Assembly: GCA_958496175.1 (NCBI GenBank)
Contig: OY292278.1
Location: forward strand, 41,478,001 to 41,542,000
DNA from: Sisyra terminalis
Taxonomy: Eukaryota; Arthropoda; Insecta; Neuroptera; Sisyridae
Length of the DNA stretch: 64,000 nucleotides
Reading direction: 5' to 3'
The notes beneath the pieces are model-generated. The model saw nothing but the letters and a program-made list of their open reading frames with translations. It had not been told where the DNA came from and made no database searches. This document shows positions 53,646 to 64,000 of the stretch, piece by piece; position 1 is the first letter of the stretch, and each line of letters begins with the position of its first letter. Both the position numbers and the translations under genes were made by a program.

Positions 53646-54630
53646 TTCATTCCAGTTTGATTTAGAGTTACGTTTTAAGACTGCTGTACTTGCAATTAGG
53701 GTAATATCGGTATAATATTATATTTTATTAACAGTTAGTATACAGATGAGAGTTACAGGAATTACGAGGAGAGAGTTCAAAAAGTTAATTATTTTTCATA
53801 TTTCTTATGTATAATATTTAATATACGTGCATTTTATTGGCAGTTATTTTTGGTTTTTAATCAATTATATTCATACTTATATTACTTTTAGCAAAAAAAA
53901 AGCGTTAATATTGCTAATGAATATATAGCCTTTGTAATTTTCAATGAAAAATAAATGATAAAAAATTATCGTGATTTTTTTGCTTCTTTTCCAGTCTTTT
54001 GCGGTTCACTTTTGGAAGAAGATTTTTTCAAATTTTCCTATCCTTGAGATAAATCGTCATTCAGTTCTTTCCTTTTGTACAATCCAGTGCTGTAAAATTC
54101 CCTTTTGATGCAGTTTCCATTGCAGAATCCTGTCGTTTACTTTTAGTTATATACAAAAATATAATGTATTTACTATCAATGGATATTATAAGGTTTGTGA
54201 AATTATTTATTTATTTAATAGTAATTTGTATCCACTATCTATCAATAGGCATTATAGTTAGAGAACATTGTGAGGTCTAATTTAATTAAACAAGGGAACC
54301 AATTAGAGATTTAAAGTCCTCGTTTTGGTTAATAATTCATTACGGACACATAAAGCGATTAAACAACGAAGGGCTTTTCGTTTTGATAATTTATTCTCGC
54401 TTTTGAGACACACTTTCGGAAAAGAGTCGATATTAAAAACTTAAAAACAGGGTAACCACAGATCTAGAATACCTGGACTTATCAGGGAATTAAATTCAAT
54501 TTCAAAACCAAAGTGCCAAGACATTTTAAACCATTTTTAAACTACAGATTCGATTTCGCTCATCTTTAAACTAGTTCAAGGTAATCTTCCGGAGAATAAG
54601 TGTACTAAGTTTAACTAAAATCGTCTGAGA
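53646..54630 (+). other. HD-PTP 3' UTR and spacer
   Basis: Follows the HD-PTP stop. An AATAAA occurs near 53950. No other gene is seen. Confidence 0.5.
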
Positions 54631-54638
54631 AGTGTAGG

Positions 54639-54822
54639 CAAGGTCGGTTTTAGGGTTTTAAGTGCCCTAAGCAAAACAAATTTTGGCGTCTTTTTATATA
54701 ATAATTGGAAAATTTGCTACAAATTAAACAAAAAGAAGGAAATTTTATTTTTGATTCGGTATACCTTTAATTTGACGCTCCGGACTATCACCCGGCTTGC
54801 CCGCTCCTTATCCAACCCCTTG
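54639..54822. mobile_element. hAT-type MITE, family B (184 bp)
   Basis: Ends CAAGGTCGGTTTTAGG and, reverse-complemented, CAAGGGGTTGGATAAGG. Flanks AGTGTAGG (54631-54638) and ACTGTAGG (54823-54830) match at 7 of 8 positions, consistent with an 8-bp target duplication. The left end resembles family A, but the interior differs. Confidence 0.6.
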
Positions 54823-54984
54823 ACTGTAGGAGTTTTCAATAATAAAGCCAGTTCTGTTAAAAAGAGATAATTTAAATTTAATGGTTTTATTACCATCATT
54901 ACAACTGAATTCTGTATATATAATTCCACGCATTGGTTGCATTAATTTATTTAGTTTCTAAAAAACACCTTTCATTTACTTCGA

Positions 54985-55568
54985 ATAACTTCGATTAGCT
55001 TTAGAATTGAATTATTTGAAATAAAAAGGATGTTAATTGAATTTGTATTTTGTCGCCAATAATAACTCCACCCAGCTCGAGCTTCAACTTCTCCTGCAAG
55101 AAGTAAATTGACTAATCCTGATAGAGTAAAACAAAGACAACATATAGATACATCTCATTATATTCTACGTTTAAAAGTTGCATTTCCGTCGTTTTGAAGT
55201 GGTAGAGGAAAGACAATTTGATGTTTACAAAAATAATTTGGAATTATAACAGACATTTTAAATGTAATTATTCCAAATTGACTTTTTTTAACCAGGAGTT
55301 ATATTGCCTGAATATAAATTTCTTAACCAGTGCTATTTTGGAACTTATTTCACTAATTGATACAAGTATTGGATAAATTAGGTCAAAATTGCACTATGAG
55401 GACAAATACAATAGTTTCAAGTCATAGAATAATATAAAAAATATCCTAGGAAATATTGGGTACTTCTTTCAATATTGGCGAAATATTTGGCTTTGCTAGG
55501 GTGTCACGTAAATGAAGGATATTTTAAAATCAATGTAAAAATTGTAAATGGAAATACAATGACTTCTG
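54985..55568. repeat. Tandem duplication, left copy (584 bp)
   Basis: Direct duplicate of 55569-56385, joined at 'ataacttcg'. Shared words include 'tgtattttgtcgccaataat', 'gaagtaaattgac' and 'atattggcgaaa'. This copy lacks the MITE and so shows the empty site ('acaagtattggataaatt', about 55360). Confidence 0.85.
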
Positions 55569-56385
55569 ATAACTTCGATTAGCTTTAGAATTGAATTATT
55601 TGGAATAAGCAGGATACTAATTGAATTTGTATTTTGTCGCCAATAATAACTCCTCCTAGCTCTACCTTCGATTTCTACAAGAAGTAAATTGACAACTTCT
55701 GATAGAGTAAAACAAAGAAAACATATACATACATCTCATTATATTGTACGTTTATCAGTTGCAATTTGGAAGTGATAGGAGAAAGACAATTTGATGTTCA
55801 CAAAAACACAAAAATAATTTGAAACCATTTGGAATTATTATTGCCTGTATATAAATTTCTTAAGCAGTGGTATTTTTTGAACCTATTCCACTAATTGAAA
55901 CAAGTATTCAAGAGCGGATTCAGGATTTTTTTCTGGGGAGGAGGGGGTACAACGTCATATTTCATTTGCAAGTGCGTAAAAGGAATCACGAAAAAAATTC
56001 GCAATTCCAGCCAGAAATAGACTAGAGTTTCACTAATGTTCTTTGATGTTCACTAAAGTTATTTTATTCATATATTTTCACAACTTTAATAATTTGATTT
56101 GCCTCTAAGTATGTACTGTTATGGAAACTCCACAGTACACAAAAATACCCTGGGGACACGTGCCCCCGTGCCCCCTCCCCCCTAAATCCGCCTTTGCAAG
56201 TATTGGAAAAATTAGGTCGAAATTGTACTATAAGGACAAATACTATAGTTTCATTTCAAGTCTTGGAATAATATAAGCTTGGGAAATATTGAGTCCTTCT
56301 TTCAATATTGGCGAAACATTTGGCTTTGCTAGGGTGGCACATAAATGAAGGATACTTTAAAATCAATTTAAGAATTCTAAATGGA
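55569..56385. repeat. Tandem duplication, right copy carrying a MITE
   Basis: Second copy of the 584-bp unit, with a small deletion near 55830 and a 288-bp MITE inserted at 55909. The substitutions between the copies show that the duplication is not recent. Confidence 0.85.
55909..56196. mobile_element. hAT-type MITE, family A, copy 2 (288 bp)
   Basis: Ends CAAGAGCGGATTCAGG and, reverse-complemented, CAAAGGCGGATTTAGG. Target duplication CAAGTATT (55901-55908 and 56197-56204) is perfect, and the paralogous empty site at about 55360 has CAAGTATT once. This proves the boundaries and the 8-bp duplication typical of hAT elements. Confidence 0.93.
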
Positions 56386-57236
56386 ATTAAATTAAACTTA
56401 AATAATGTGAATCTGCTTAATTTAAGATTGTATTTTTGCTTTCATGAAAACAGGGGATGCTTGGTTCACTTGGTTTTCACGTTTTTAAGTGATAGTTTAC
56501 ATCTTACAGAATGTAACTAATCAAATATTAAAAAAGAATTGATTTTGTTCAAAGTTAGTTATAATACATTTTCTGTAAGTTATTTTAAGTTTAATATTGA
56601 AATAAAGAGTAACGTAACATTAGTTAGTTATGCAACCAAACATACACCAAAGTATTGTGTACCTCAAGCATTTATAAGGCTTAACGGGTTTAACGTATAT
56701 TAAGAATAAATGGAGCTTATAGAGCTTAAAGTGTTTAATGAAATTTAAGATAAAAATATAAAAAATACGTATTACGTCATTGGGAAACGAAATTGTTGCA
56801 TTTTATTACAAAAGCTTGATAATTTTTTTTTAAATTGAAGCGCATGTGTTTTTTTTCGTGCGCAGCCCCACCACTTGATGGTTCACTTGTCATTATTCAA
56901 CGAATGTTTGATTTGAATTCAGTCGAAACGTAATTGCGCTGGTGGTAGCATTGCAAAGGATGAAATTTTGTTTATGAAATCAGTGATAAGATAAATAATG
57001 AACTAGATTATGATAAGATTGAGGCAAAGAAAATGTTTTTTGTTAGTGAAAAATAATTCGTTTGCGTCATATTACTTGTATCGTTATTTGTGAGATAACA
57101 TTTAAGGGTGGCTGTGACAGTGTGGTGCTGGTGGTTGTGGTGGGTTAGTGGGTACGGGGTTGGTGGAACATGCACGTAAGTGTTCCCAATTGAGCAGTGT
57201 TTTGTTGAGAGTAAAATGTGATAATTGCGTTCGAAA
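56386..57236. other. spire upstream region
   Basis: AT-rich at the left. From about 56860 it becomes GC-richer and should contain the spire promoter and 5' UTR. A GT-rich stretch at 57110-57165 (tggtgctggtggttgtggtg) precedes the start. No other gene is seen. Confidence 0.5.
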
Positions 57237-57489
57237 ATGCCAATGCATCTCGACGAAAACGAGTGCGTTTCGTTGGACGATATTTTGCGATCGTTCAACG
57301 CGGCTATCAATGAGGAAAATGCATGGGCGTTGTGTTATCAATGTGCCAAGTGTTTTTCCAATGCTTGGCGGGAACATCCCCAGAAGGCCTGCTACAACGT
57401 AACCGATGTGGCCCATGTGTTGCTCCATGTCGATGGCACTGTCCATGCCGATACCATTTTCGGCCGGAAAACAGCCTCCTCGAGGACAG
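57237..57489 (+). CDS. spir: Spire actin nucleator, first coding exon (KIND domain start)
   Basis: Spire nucleates actin filaments through WH2 repeats and binds Cappuccino-type formins through its KIND domain. The exon encodes 84 codons plus one base: MPMHLDENECVSLDDILRSF, NEENAWALCYQCAKCF and VTDVAHVLLHVDGTVHADTI are strongly KIND-like and match the start of fly and vertebrate Spire. It ends ...ACA G|GTAAAA. The ATG at 57237 gives MPMHL; the next ATG, at 57243, gives MHL and cannot be excluded. The rest of KIND, the WH2 repeats and the FYVE-like domain are not in the remaining 6.5 kb, so the first intron must be at least that long. The gene is partial because of the window edge. Confidence 0.9.
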
Positions 57490-57714
57490 GTAAAAATTCG
57501 CAAATATTTTCCCTTAACTCCAAAAAAATTGACTCCATCCCCTAAAAGACCCTTTAAAAACATAAAAGCTGCGATAATTATCTTATTTATAAAGGAAAAA
57601 AAGCTTTGGGATCTCATAATTCTACCCTATGACGCGTGATCGTCATTTGTTTTTACTACACTAGTTTGTTTTTTTCATATTACATGCGTTATTTTGCCAC
57701 TGAATTATGGATAT
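57490..57714 (+). other. Start of spire intron 1
   Basis: Open frames here run antisense to or past the exon and have no support of their own. Confidence 0.6.
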
Positions 57715-58385
57715 AAGCATAAAATTCAATTAAATTTTCTCAGATTTTCATTAAAGGAATATTATTTACTTAAAACTGAAATATTTTTTACTACTAATCC
57801 TTTATGGTTTCCCATTCTTGATGTCCTTATTCGGTTTACCCTTGAAGTTTTCTTCAATATGTTCCCCCATTAATAATTAAAAAATTATTTGTCTTATATT
57901 TAGAGGATCAAAGTTTAAAAAAACCGACAGTTAATATTTAAACATTTATTACAAATGTTAGGGGTTTAAAATTCAGGGTTCCATTGTTTTTTTTTTGACT
58001 TCAAAAATGCACTGAAAATACAATATAATCTCACTAATCCGACACATCGATTGATTGGTACCTCCAATAATCCGGCACCCTCCGCTATAAAATTCAATTA
58101 AATTTTCTCAGATTTTAATTAACAGCATTTTATTTACTTAAAACTGAAATATTTCTTACTACTTATCCTTTACGGTTTCCCATTCTTGATGTCCTTAATC
58201 GCGTTACCCTTGAAATTTTCTTCAATATGTTCCCCCATTAGTAATTGATAAATTATTTGTCTTATATTTAAAGGATCAAAGTTTAAAAAACCGTCAATTA
58301 ATGTTTAAACGTTTAATACAAATGTTAGGGGTTTAAAATTAAGGGTTCCATTGATTTTTTTTACTCCAAAAGTGCACTGAAAATA
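57715..58385. repeat. Direct repeat of ~300 bp with a spacer
   Basis: 57715-58012 and 58087-58385 are clearly related ('aaaattcaattaaattttctcag', 'cttaaaactgaaatattt', 'ttacccttgaa'). Between them lies 75 bp with pogo-like end sequence ('aatccggcaccctccg'). The duplication probably involved the neighbouring transposon. Confidence 0.75.
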
Positions 58386-58990
58386 CAGTATATTAAGAAG
58401 ACAATTCAGGTTGTTTAAGATCGGTTTTTTTATTTAATATATTTACTATTCAATTGGCTACGTTTCGTTACGTATCGTAACTTCATCAGGCTTCTATAAA
58501 AATTTTAAATGATTACATAATATGTCAATCATACATAATGAATGATTGATAAATATGATTGATGTTAATCTTTATAATGTATGATTATGTATGATTGACA
58601 TATTTTGTAATTATTTTAATTTTTTATAGAAGCCTGATGAAGTTACGATACGTAACGAAACGTAGCTAATTGAATAGTAAAAATATTCAATAAAAAACCG
58701 ATCTTAAACAACTTGAATTGTCCTCTTATTTAAAAAAGTAAAAGCTGAGATCTGAATTTTATCATCTATAGAGTATAATCTCACTAGTTCGACCCTTCGA
58801 TAGATCGGCACCCTCTGCTTTCGCCTCCCTGGCCTCTCTATACCTGAGCTTATATAAATCCTTCTATGAAATGCTTTATTTTATTCATTACCTATGACTT
58901 TTTCACTTTAATCCAGTAATCCGAACATTCCAATAATCCGGCACCCTCCGGTTTTTAATATTGCTGGACTAGTGAGGTTACACTGTATAT
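58018..58990. mobile_element. pogo/Tigger-like element remnants (nested)
   Basis: The left part reads ATATAATCTCACTAATCCGAC. The right end, reverse-complemented, reads ACAGTGTAACCTCACTAGTC. A third related end, TATAATCTCACTAGTTCGAC, lies at about 58772. The word 'aataatccggcaccctcc' occurs near both outer ends. ACAGT-ataaCCTCaCTAATCCGG-like ends are typical of pogo-type Tc1/mariner elements. No transposase frame is left, and a foldback unit (58393-58731) sits inside. Confidence 0.5.
58393..58731. repeat. Foldback element with ~150-bp arms
   Basis: The left arm (58393-58545) and right arm (about 58575-58731) are reverse complements at roughly 90% identity; for example 'gacaattcaggttgtttaag' pairs with 'cttaaacaacttgaattgtc'. 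Each arm holds a motif CTGATGA, then GTTACG-ATA-CGTAAC, then GAAAC: plus strand at 58634-58661, and minus strand in the left arm near 58489-58462. This is the core layout of a hammerhead ribozyme with stem II, though stem III is not obvious. Confidence 0.8.
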
Positions 58991-60989
58991 ACATTGAGTT
59001 TTGAATTATGTAGGAATTTTAGTTCCAAAAAAAAATCTTTTATTATTCCTCTTTTAAGATTATAAAAAAAATGCAAAATTCCAGGAATTTATATTAGAAA
59101 TGTGTTAAATATTTTCACATCTTCATGATGAAAACATAAACTTCTTCCAACCAATATTAAATTTGTGAAATTCTTCCACTAATTCTTTTGTAGCTTCTTA
59201 TACTTACTTTGTCCTTAATTCGTTAATCTTTGAAAATGTTTCTTCAATGTCTTAATTAATTGCTGACCAAAGAGTTTTACTTGTCTAAATCCAAGATAAT
59301 TCCACCGAAAAAAAAATAATGGAATTATGGAAATTAAAAAGTTAATTTCAAGTATTATAACATTTCTGTTCACCTAAAACGAATTAACTGTACATTGGAA
59401 TACTAAAGACCTAAAAATTGGCGAATTAATGCATAATTTTGGAAATGAATGGAAGGGTTTTATTATTTCAATAAGAAATAGTGTGATTGAACAAATTTTT
59501 AAGAAAATCTTAGGAATTATATTATTAAAATAATAATAATAATTTAATATTATATTAAAAGATTGTCAGCTTACTTACGTTATTATTATTTCAAATGACT
59601 GAAACTATCAAGGGGTCTTTACTGATTACTAAAATCAAACTGACATTGAATTGGATACCTGGTAATAAGGGCAATACTGAGGAAAAAAATATATGTTGTA
59701 GGTTACCAAAGGATGGCGGTACCATTCGTTGGTCCAGAACTAGTTTTAGGGTCACAAAATAGTTTTGGGATTCATGGGAACAGAAACAAGCAATTTTTGT
59801 AGAGTTTTCGTAGACGTTTTTATACATTGATGCACTACACTTCATTTGTACAATATTCTATCCAATAAATTTGAAGAAAAGTAACAAAATTCAGTTTAGG
59901 TGAATTAGGTTAACTTGTTTACTTGCAAATGACGTCACACGTCACCGCCATTACAAAAATAGTGTTTTCAGCCAATCGTTGGAAATTTAAAGTTTAACAT
60001 CGAGATAATACAGTATATTCTTTGAAAATACCAACGTACTTTGTTTATATTGCTACTTAGAAAAATTGAAAAAAAATCCCAAATTTAGCCAATTGCCATC
60101 TTAGAGACCTAGGGATTGTAAAAGCTTTAGGTTGCAATATTGAACTGTAAAGGAAAGAGGAAAATCTAATACTTTGTTTCACTTCTGTAAACAATGAAGG
60201 TCGAACAAATAAATTTTATTGATGAGCAAATATATGATTCAATATTATTATGGCATTTTTTACCTTTATTTCTCACCAAAATGTGCTAATTAAGTATTTA
60301 TAGATTGGTTAAATCCTTTTAGTTTAAAATAAATTTGTTGTTTATATAAATATATTTGAATTAGGAAATTTACCAAGCACAGCAAATTTTAATGCGCGAA
60401 TAAATGAAATCCAAATTCGCTATTCTATTGGGTTTCCGTATTCATTACAAATTATAATGATTAATATAAGTAAGATTATTTTTATTATATTGTTTGCCCC
60501 TAGAAAATAGAGTTAATTTTCGATAGTATTTCCATGCAAAATTACTAAGTGTAACTGTATTAAACAGAAAACCTCTAATTTCCAAATTATTAACTATTTA
60601 ACTGCTAATTGTTTAAAATGTTTACTTAATTACTAAGTATCAATACCAAAATAAATTTGATTCATTGTCAAATATTAGGAAATAGTTGCACTGTAAAATT
60701 ACCCAGAAAATATTTATTTTTTTCAACAAGTGCTAAGTGAAGTTCAATAAAATTTTCTACTGAAACCGCTCGTGTAATTGCTTTTATTTCTTCTTTGCTA
60801 ATGGAAAAAAAACAATTCTTTGCTCTTTTTATCTTCTGGTATATTACACGTAATGTTCTCATCTTCTACCAACTCATTATGACAATCCACAATTAAAGTA
60901 ATCAATATTCCGAATTTGGTCAATATAAATTAATATTAAGTTTCAATTTCTATGAAATTTCATTATGGATCATTGACTTAATGTTTTTT
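58991..60989. other. AT-rich intronic or intergenic DNA
   Basis: Within the presumed spire intron 1. Frames at 59591-59845 (-) and 60668-60862 (-) are short and show no recognisable domain. No tandem structure is seen. Confidence 0.5.
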
Positions 60990-62225
60990 TGGGGAAATTC
61001 TAATGGAAAATAACAATAGCAAGCAAATTTTTGTTTATACGAAAGTCATAGGTGTAAGTGAACATTTTTGGTGGCCGAGTGGTCTAGGCGACCGCTTTAA
61101 AACTGGTAGGTTCTAGGTTCGATCCTTAATTCGAACAAATTTTCGATATTTCTTGATATACTGCTTTTTATTAATCCTAGAGTCGCTTAAGACCTAGTAG
61201 TTAAGTAGTTATAAAGCAGCAGTAAATAACAGTTGAAAAAAGTAACTTTAATAAAAACTGTCCAGGTCATGTTTTTTTTTTTTGGGAAATCCTAATGGAA
61301 AAAATTATAGTAAGCAAATTTTTCTTTGAATGTCATAGGTGTAAGTGAATCTTTGGTGGGCGAGTGGTCTAGGTTACCGCTTTAAAACTAGTAGATTCTA
61401 GGTTCGATCCTCAATTCAAACACAAATTTTCGACATTTCTTGATATACTGATTTTTATTAACCCTAGAGTCGCTTTAAAACTGGTAGGTTCTAGGTTCGA
61501 TCCTCAATTCGAACAAATTTTCGATATTTCTTGACAAACTGATTTTTATTAACCCTAGAGTCGCTTAAGACCTTAGTTGTTACAAAGCAGCAGTAAATAA
61601 CAGTTGAAAAAAGTAACTTTAATAAAAACTGACCAGGTCATAATGCTTTTTTTTTTTGAGAAATCCTAATGGAAAAAATTATAGTAAGCAAATTATTGTT
61701 TGAATGTCATAGGTGTAAGTGAATCTTTGGTGGCCGAGTGGTCTAGGTGACCGCTTTAAAACTGGTAAATTCTAGGTTCGATCCTCAATTCAAACACAAA
61801 TTTTCGACATTTCTTGATATACTGATTTTTATTAACCCTAGAGTCGCTTAAGACCTTAGAAAGTAGTTAAGACCTTAGTAGTTATAAAGCAGTAGTAAAT
61901 AACAGTTGAAAAAAGTAGCTTTAATAAAAACTGTCCAGGTCAAAATGGTTTTTTTTTTTTTGGAAATCCTAATGGAAAAAATTGTAGTAAGCAAATTTTT
62001 GTTTGAATGTCATAGGTGTAAGTGAACATCTTTGGTAGCCGACTGGTGGCCGAGTGGTCTGGGTGACCGCTTTAAAACTGATTAGGTTTTAGGTTTGATC
62101 TTCAATTCGAGTAAATTTTCGATATTTCTTGATATGTATACGAATTTTTATTAACCCTAGAGTCACTAAAAACCTTAGTAAATAACAATTACAAAAATAG
62201 CTTTGATAAAATCTGTTCCGTCATA
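60990..62225 (+). repeat. Tandem tRNA-derived (SINE-like) units, four copies plus one partial
   Basis: Each ~300-bp unit has an A box TGGCCGAGTGG (61072, 61357 with one change, 61731, 62047) and a B box GGTTCGATCC (61116, 61401, 61775; GGTTTGATCT at 62092), then ~140 bp of body ending 'aactgtccaggtcat' and a run of 9-12 T. The boxes match RNA polymerase III internal promoters, and the head resembles a Leu/Ser-type (class II) tRNA. The acceptor stem does not pair, so these are not tRNA genes. A partial extra B box at 61493-61502 marks an internal duplication. Pol III transcripts of ~210 nt ending at the T run are inferred. Confidence 0.8.
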
Positions 62226-63448
62226 AAAAATCGATTAAGAACATCAAATTTATAAAGATTTTTTTCAATTAGAGATATAGATCTATGTAAAATAACTATA
62301 GTTCAAGAATTTAATGGCGTTTTAGTTTGGTTGTTGATCAACAAATTATTTGTTTACATATGATATATTTTATAAATCAATCAATTGATTCGATTTCTAT
62401 AATTGAATTTGGAATAGTTAATTTCATTCTGTGGAATATTTACTATGAAAAAACAAGAATTTTTTAAAAAAAAATGTGTTTTGATTAGGAAATTTACCAT
62501 TGCTAAAATCGATCAATTTGAAAATGTTAAGGATAAAGAATGAGATATAAATCATGACTTTTGATAAACAAATTTGATCCATATCGAATCAACAAATGAA
62601 TATTAATTTTCGTTCTGCGGAAAATTTGCTCTTAAAAATAAAAACATTTCCTACTGAAATTCTCTATTTTTTTTCGGCGACTTAGGTAATCTTTGATTTG
62701 GTAGAAGTAATTTGTTTACTATTATATCTATATTCATTTCTACGTTTGCTTGGTCTTTGATTTATTTTCAGATGTAAAGAGCAAAGTTTTGTTTGCAATA
62801 ATTTGGAATTTGTCAAATCTTATCGTAAAACATTACGTATATTTCATGTGGACGTATAAATGTTAGTTGAATAAACTTGCAAAGATTTGTCAACAAAAAT
62901 CGAGAGAAAGAGATCGAGTGGAATTTTTCACGTGATTACCTTGAGACTATACGTGGAGTTTGTTGTGGTCTTAGGCAAGTAAAGGAAAAAGATCCGATCG
63001 TTTTGTTTATAAAATATAATATAGGTAGATGTGTGCACCTAATACCTATAACCACATTCATTTATATATATATATATATAATCATGCATTTCACATTGGA
63101 ACAAATCGAAATTCGAATTGGTTTTTCGTAGGCGAAACTAGATATATCGCCACTCTAGTACTGAAATTTTGAGGTCTTAGAAAGGACTGGCCTCTGGTAG
63201 GATTTATTTTTAATTTTTTTGATAAATGGATTAGGAAAAGAATTGTCAGTTGGAGGTAATAATTAGCGTCTACTGACATTGATTATGTAATTTTTTAACT
63301 GATAAAAACCTGATTCGAAAAATCGTCGAGAAGTTTCCATGAATTTAGATGCGTTGCTTTTTTAATTGATGGAAAAATTTTCCAACATAAAATTCAAGTC
63401 TTTTTAAATCGCTTGTACAATTTTGCTTTTTTTTCTATGGATAGACGT
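62226..63448. other. AT-rich DNA, no gene seen
   Basis: A short (TA)9-10 tract lies near 63063-63080. The 62877-63131 (+) frame has no recognisable domain. Confidence 0.5.
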
Positions 63449-63920
63449 TAATTGTGTTTAGTGTATGTAAAATCTAAGCTTTTCATTAATCATTTCAATA
63501 CTGAGTCTTTTATGTCTTCTATGACGTCACAGTCCATTTATTATATAAACATAAACAGATCGTTTAGCGGTTGTCATAAAAACAATAATAATTTACACAA
63601 TTTTTCACATTTTCCGCCACGGAAAACGTTTTTCAATTCTCAATACTTTCTATAGGGTAGAAGTTAGTTGTGTTTAGTGTATGTAAAAATTAAGCTTTTC
63701 ATTTTTCATTTCAATACCCTCTTAAAAAAAGGCATTTTGAAATCATTATATTTAAAATGTTTTTATTACCTTTAAATGACTTCTAATGGGTTTATTGAAC
63801 ATTTAAATTGCCTTTTTAACAAAGTACTGAATCTTTTAATACATTATGCAAGAAAGAAAAACTATTTTTTCAAACGATCAAATTATAATTGCATTTTGAA
63901 GCAAGATCCCGAGAATAATT
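63449..63920. repeat. Dispersed repeat, second copy with internal duplication
   Basis: Relative of 34480-34700. The word 'tgtgtttagtgtatgtaaaa' occurs twice here (near 63453 and 63669), each followed by 'agcttttcatt'. The element may continue past the window. Confidence 0.6.
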
Positions 63921-64000
63921 TTCTGTAGATAAAGAAAATATTGCTTCGGCTGGAAAATGAAGAAAATTATCTTATTTTTTTGTGCATGGATTTATATTTA

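Overview
The window is nuclear DNA of an insect. It is strongly AT-rich, its genes are split by short introns, and it carries a ZAD-type C2H2 zinc-finger gene (an arthropod class), a flower gene, a spire gene and many small DNA transposons. A holometabolous insect, perhaps a beetle, is plausible, but nothing here fixes the order.

Layout. Positions 1-5050 and 9140-17560 hold two paralogous blocks. Each is an array of ~296-bp satellite units carrying the palindrome GCAAACGTTTGC, then a GC-richer module with 11-bp inverted ends (GTGACTAAATA), then a ~1.2-kb non-repetitive tail with a perfect E2F-type palindrome and a CCAAT box. Positions 17.5-21.8 kb are intergenic, with a hAT-type MITE, an unidentified coding relic and an ~0.9-kb dispersed repeat. 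Then come a ZAD zinc-finger gene (21814-23855, -) and a decayed tandem copy of it (24443-25595, -); DNAJC17 (26670-27960, +); flower with two alternative last exons (28575-30905, +); the kinetochore scaffold KNL1/Spc105R (33634-40970, -); a hAT transposase remnant (41787-42158, -); Sec61 beta (43495-43945, -), divergent from HD-PTP/PTPN23/myopic (44411-53645, +); a MITE-rich stretch (53.6-57.2 kb); the first coding exon of spire (57237-57489, +), whose other exons lie beyond the window; and finally pogo-like and foldback elements and a tandem array of tRNA-derived Pol III-type units (60990-62225).

Gene models were built by hand from splice sites and checked for phase. KNL1 gives 2047 codons, HD-PTP 1765, the ZAD protein 507, DNAJC17 289, flower 206 or 191, and Sec61 beta 97, each without an internal stop. 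The genes are unrelated housekeeping genes and do not form a pathway; only Sec61 beta and HD-PTP share a likely divergent promoter. The most unusual material is the paired satellite-plus-promoter-like-tail blocks, the foldback element with hammerhead-like motifs, the tandem tRNA-like units, a predicted pseudophosphatase active site in HD-PTP, and recent internal duplications in the MELT region of KNL1.
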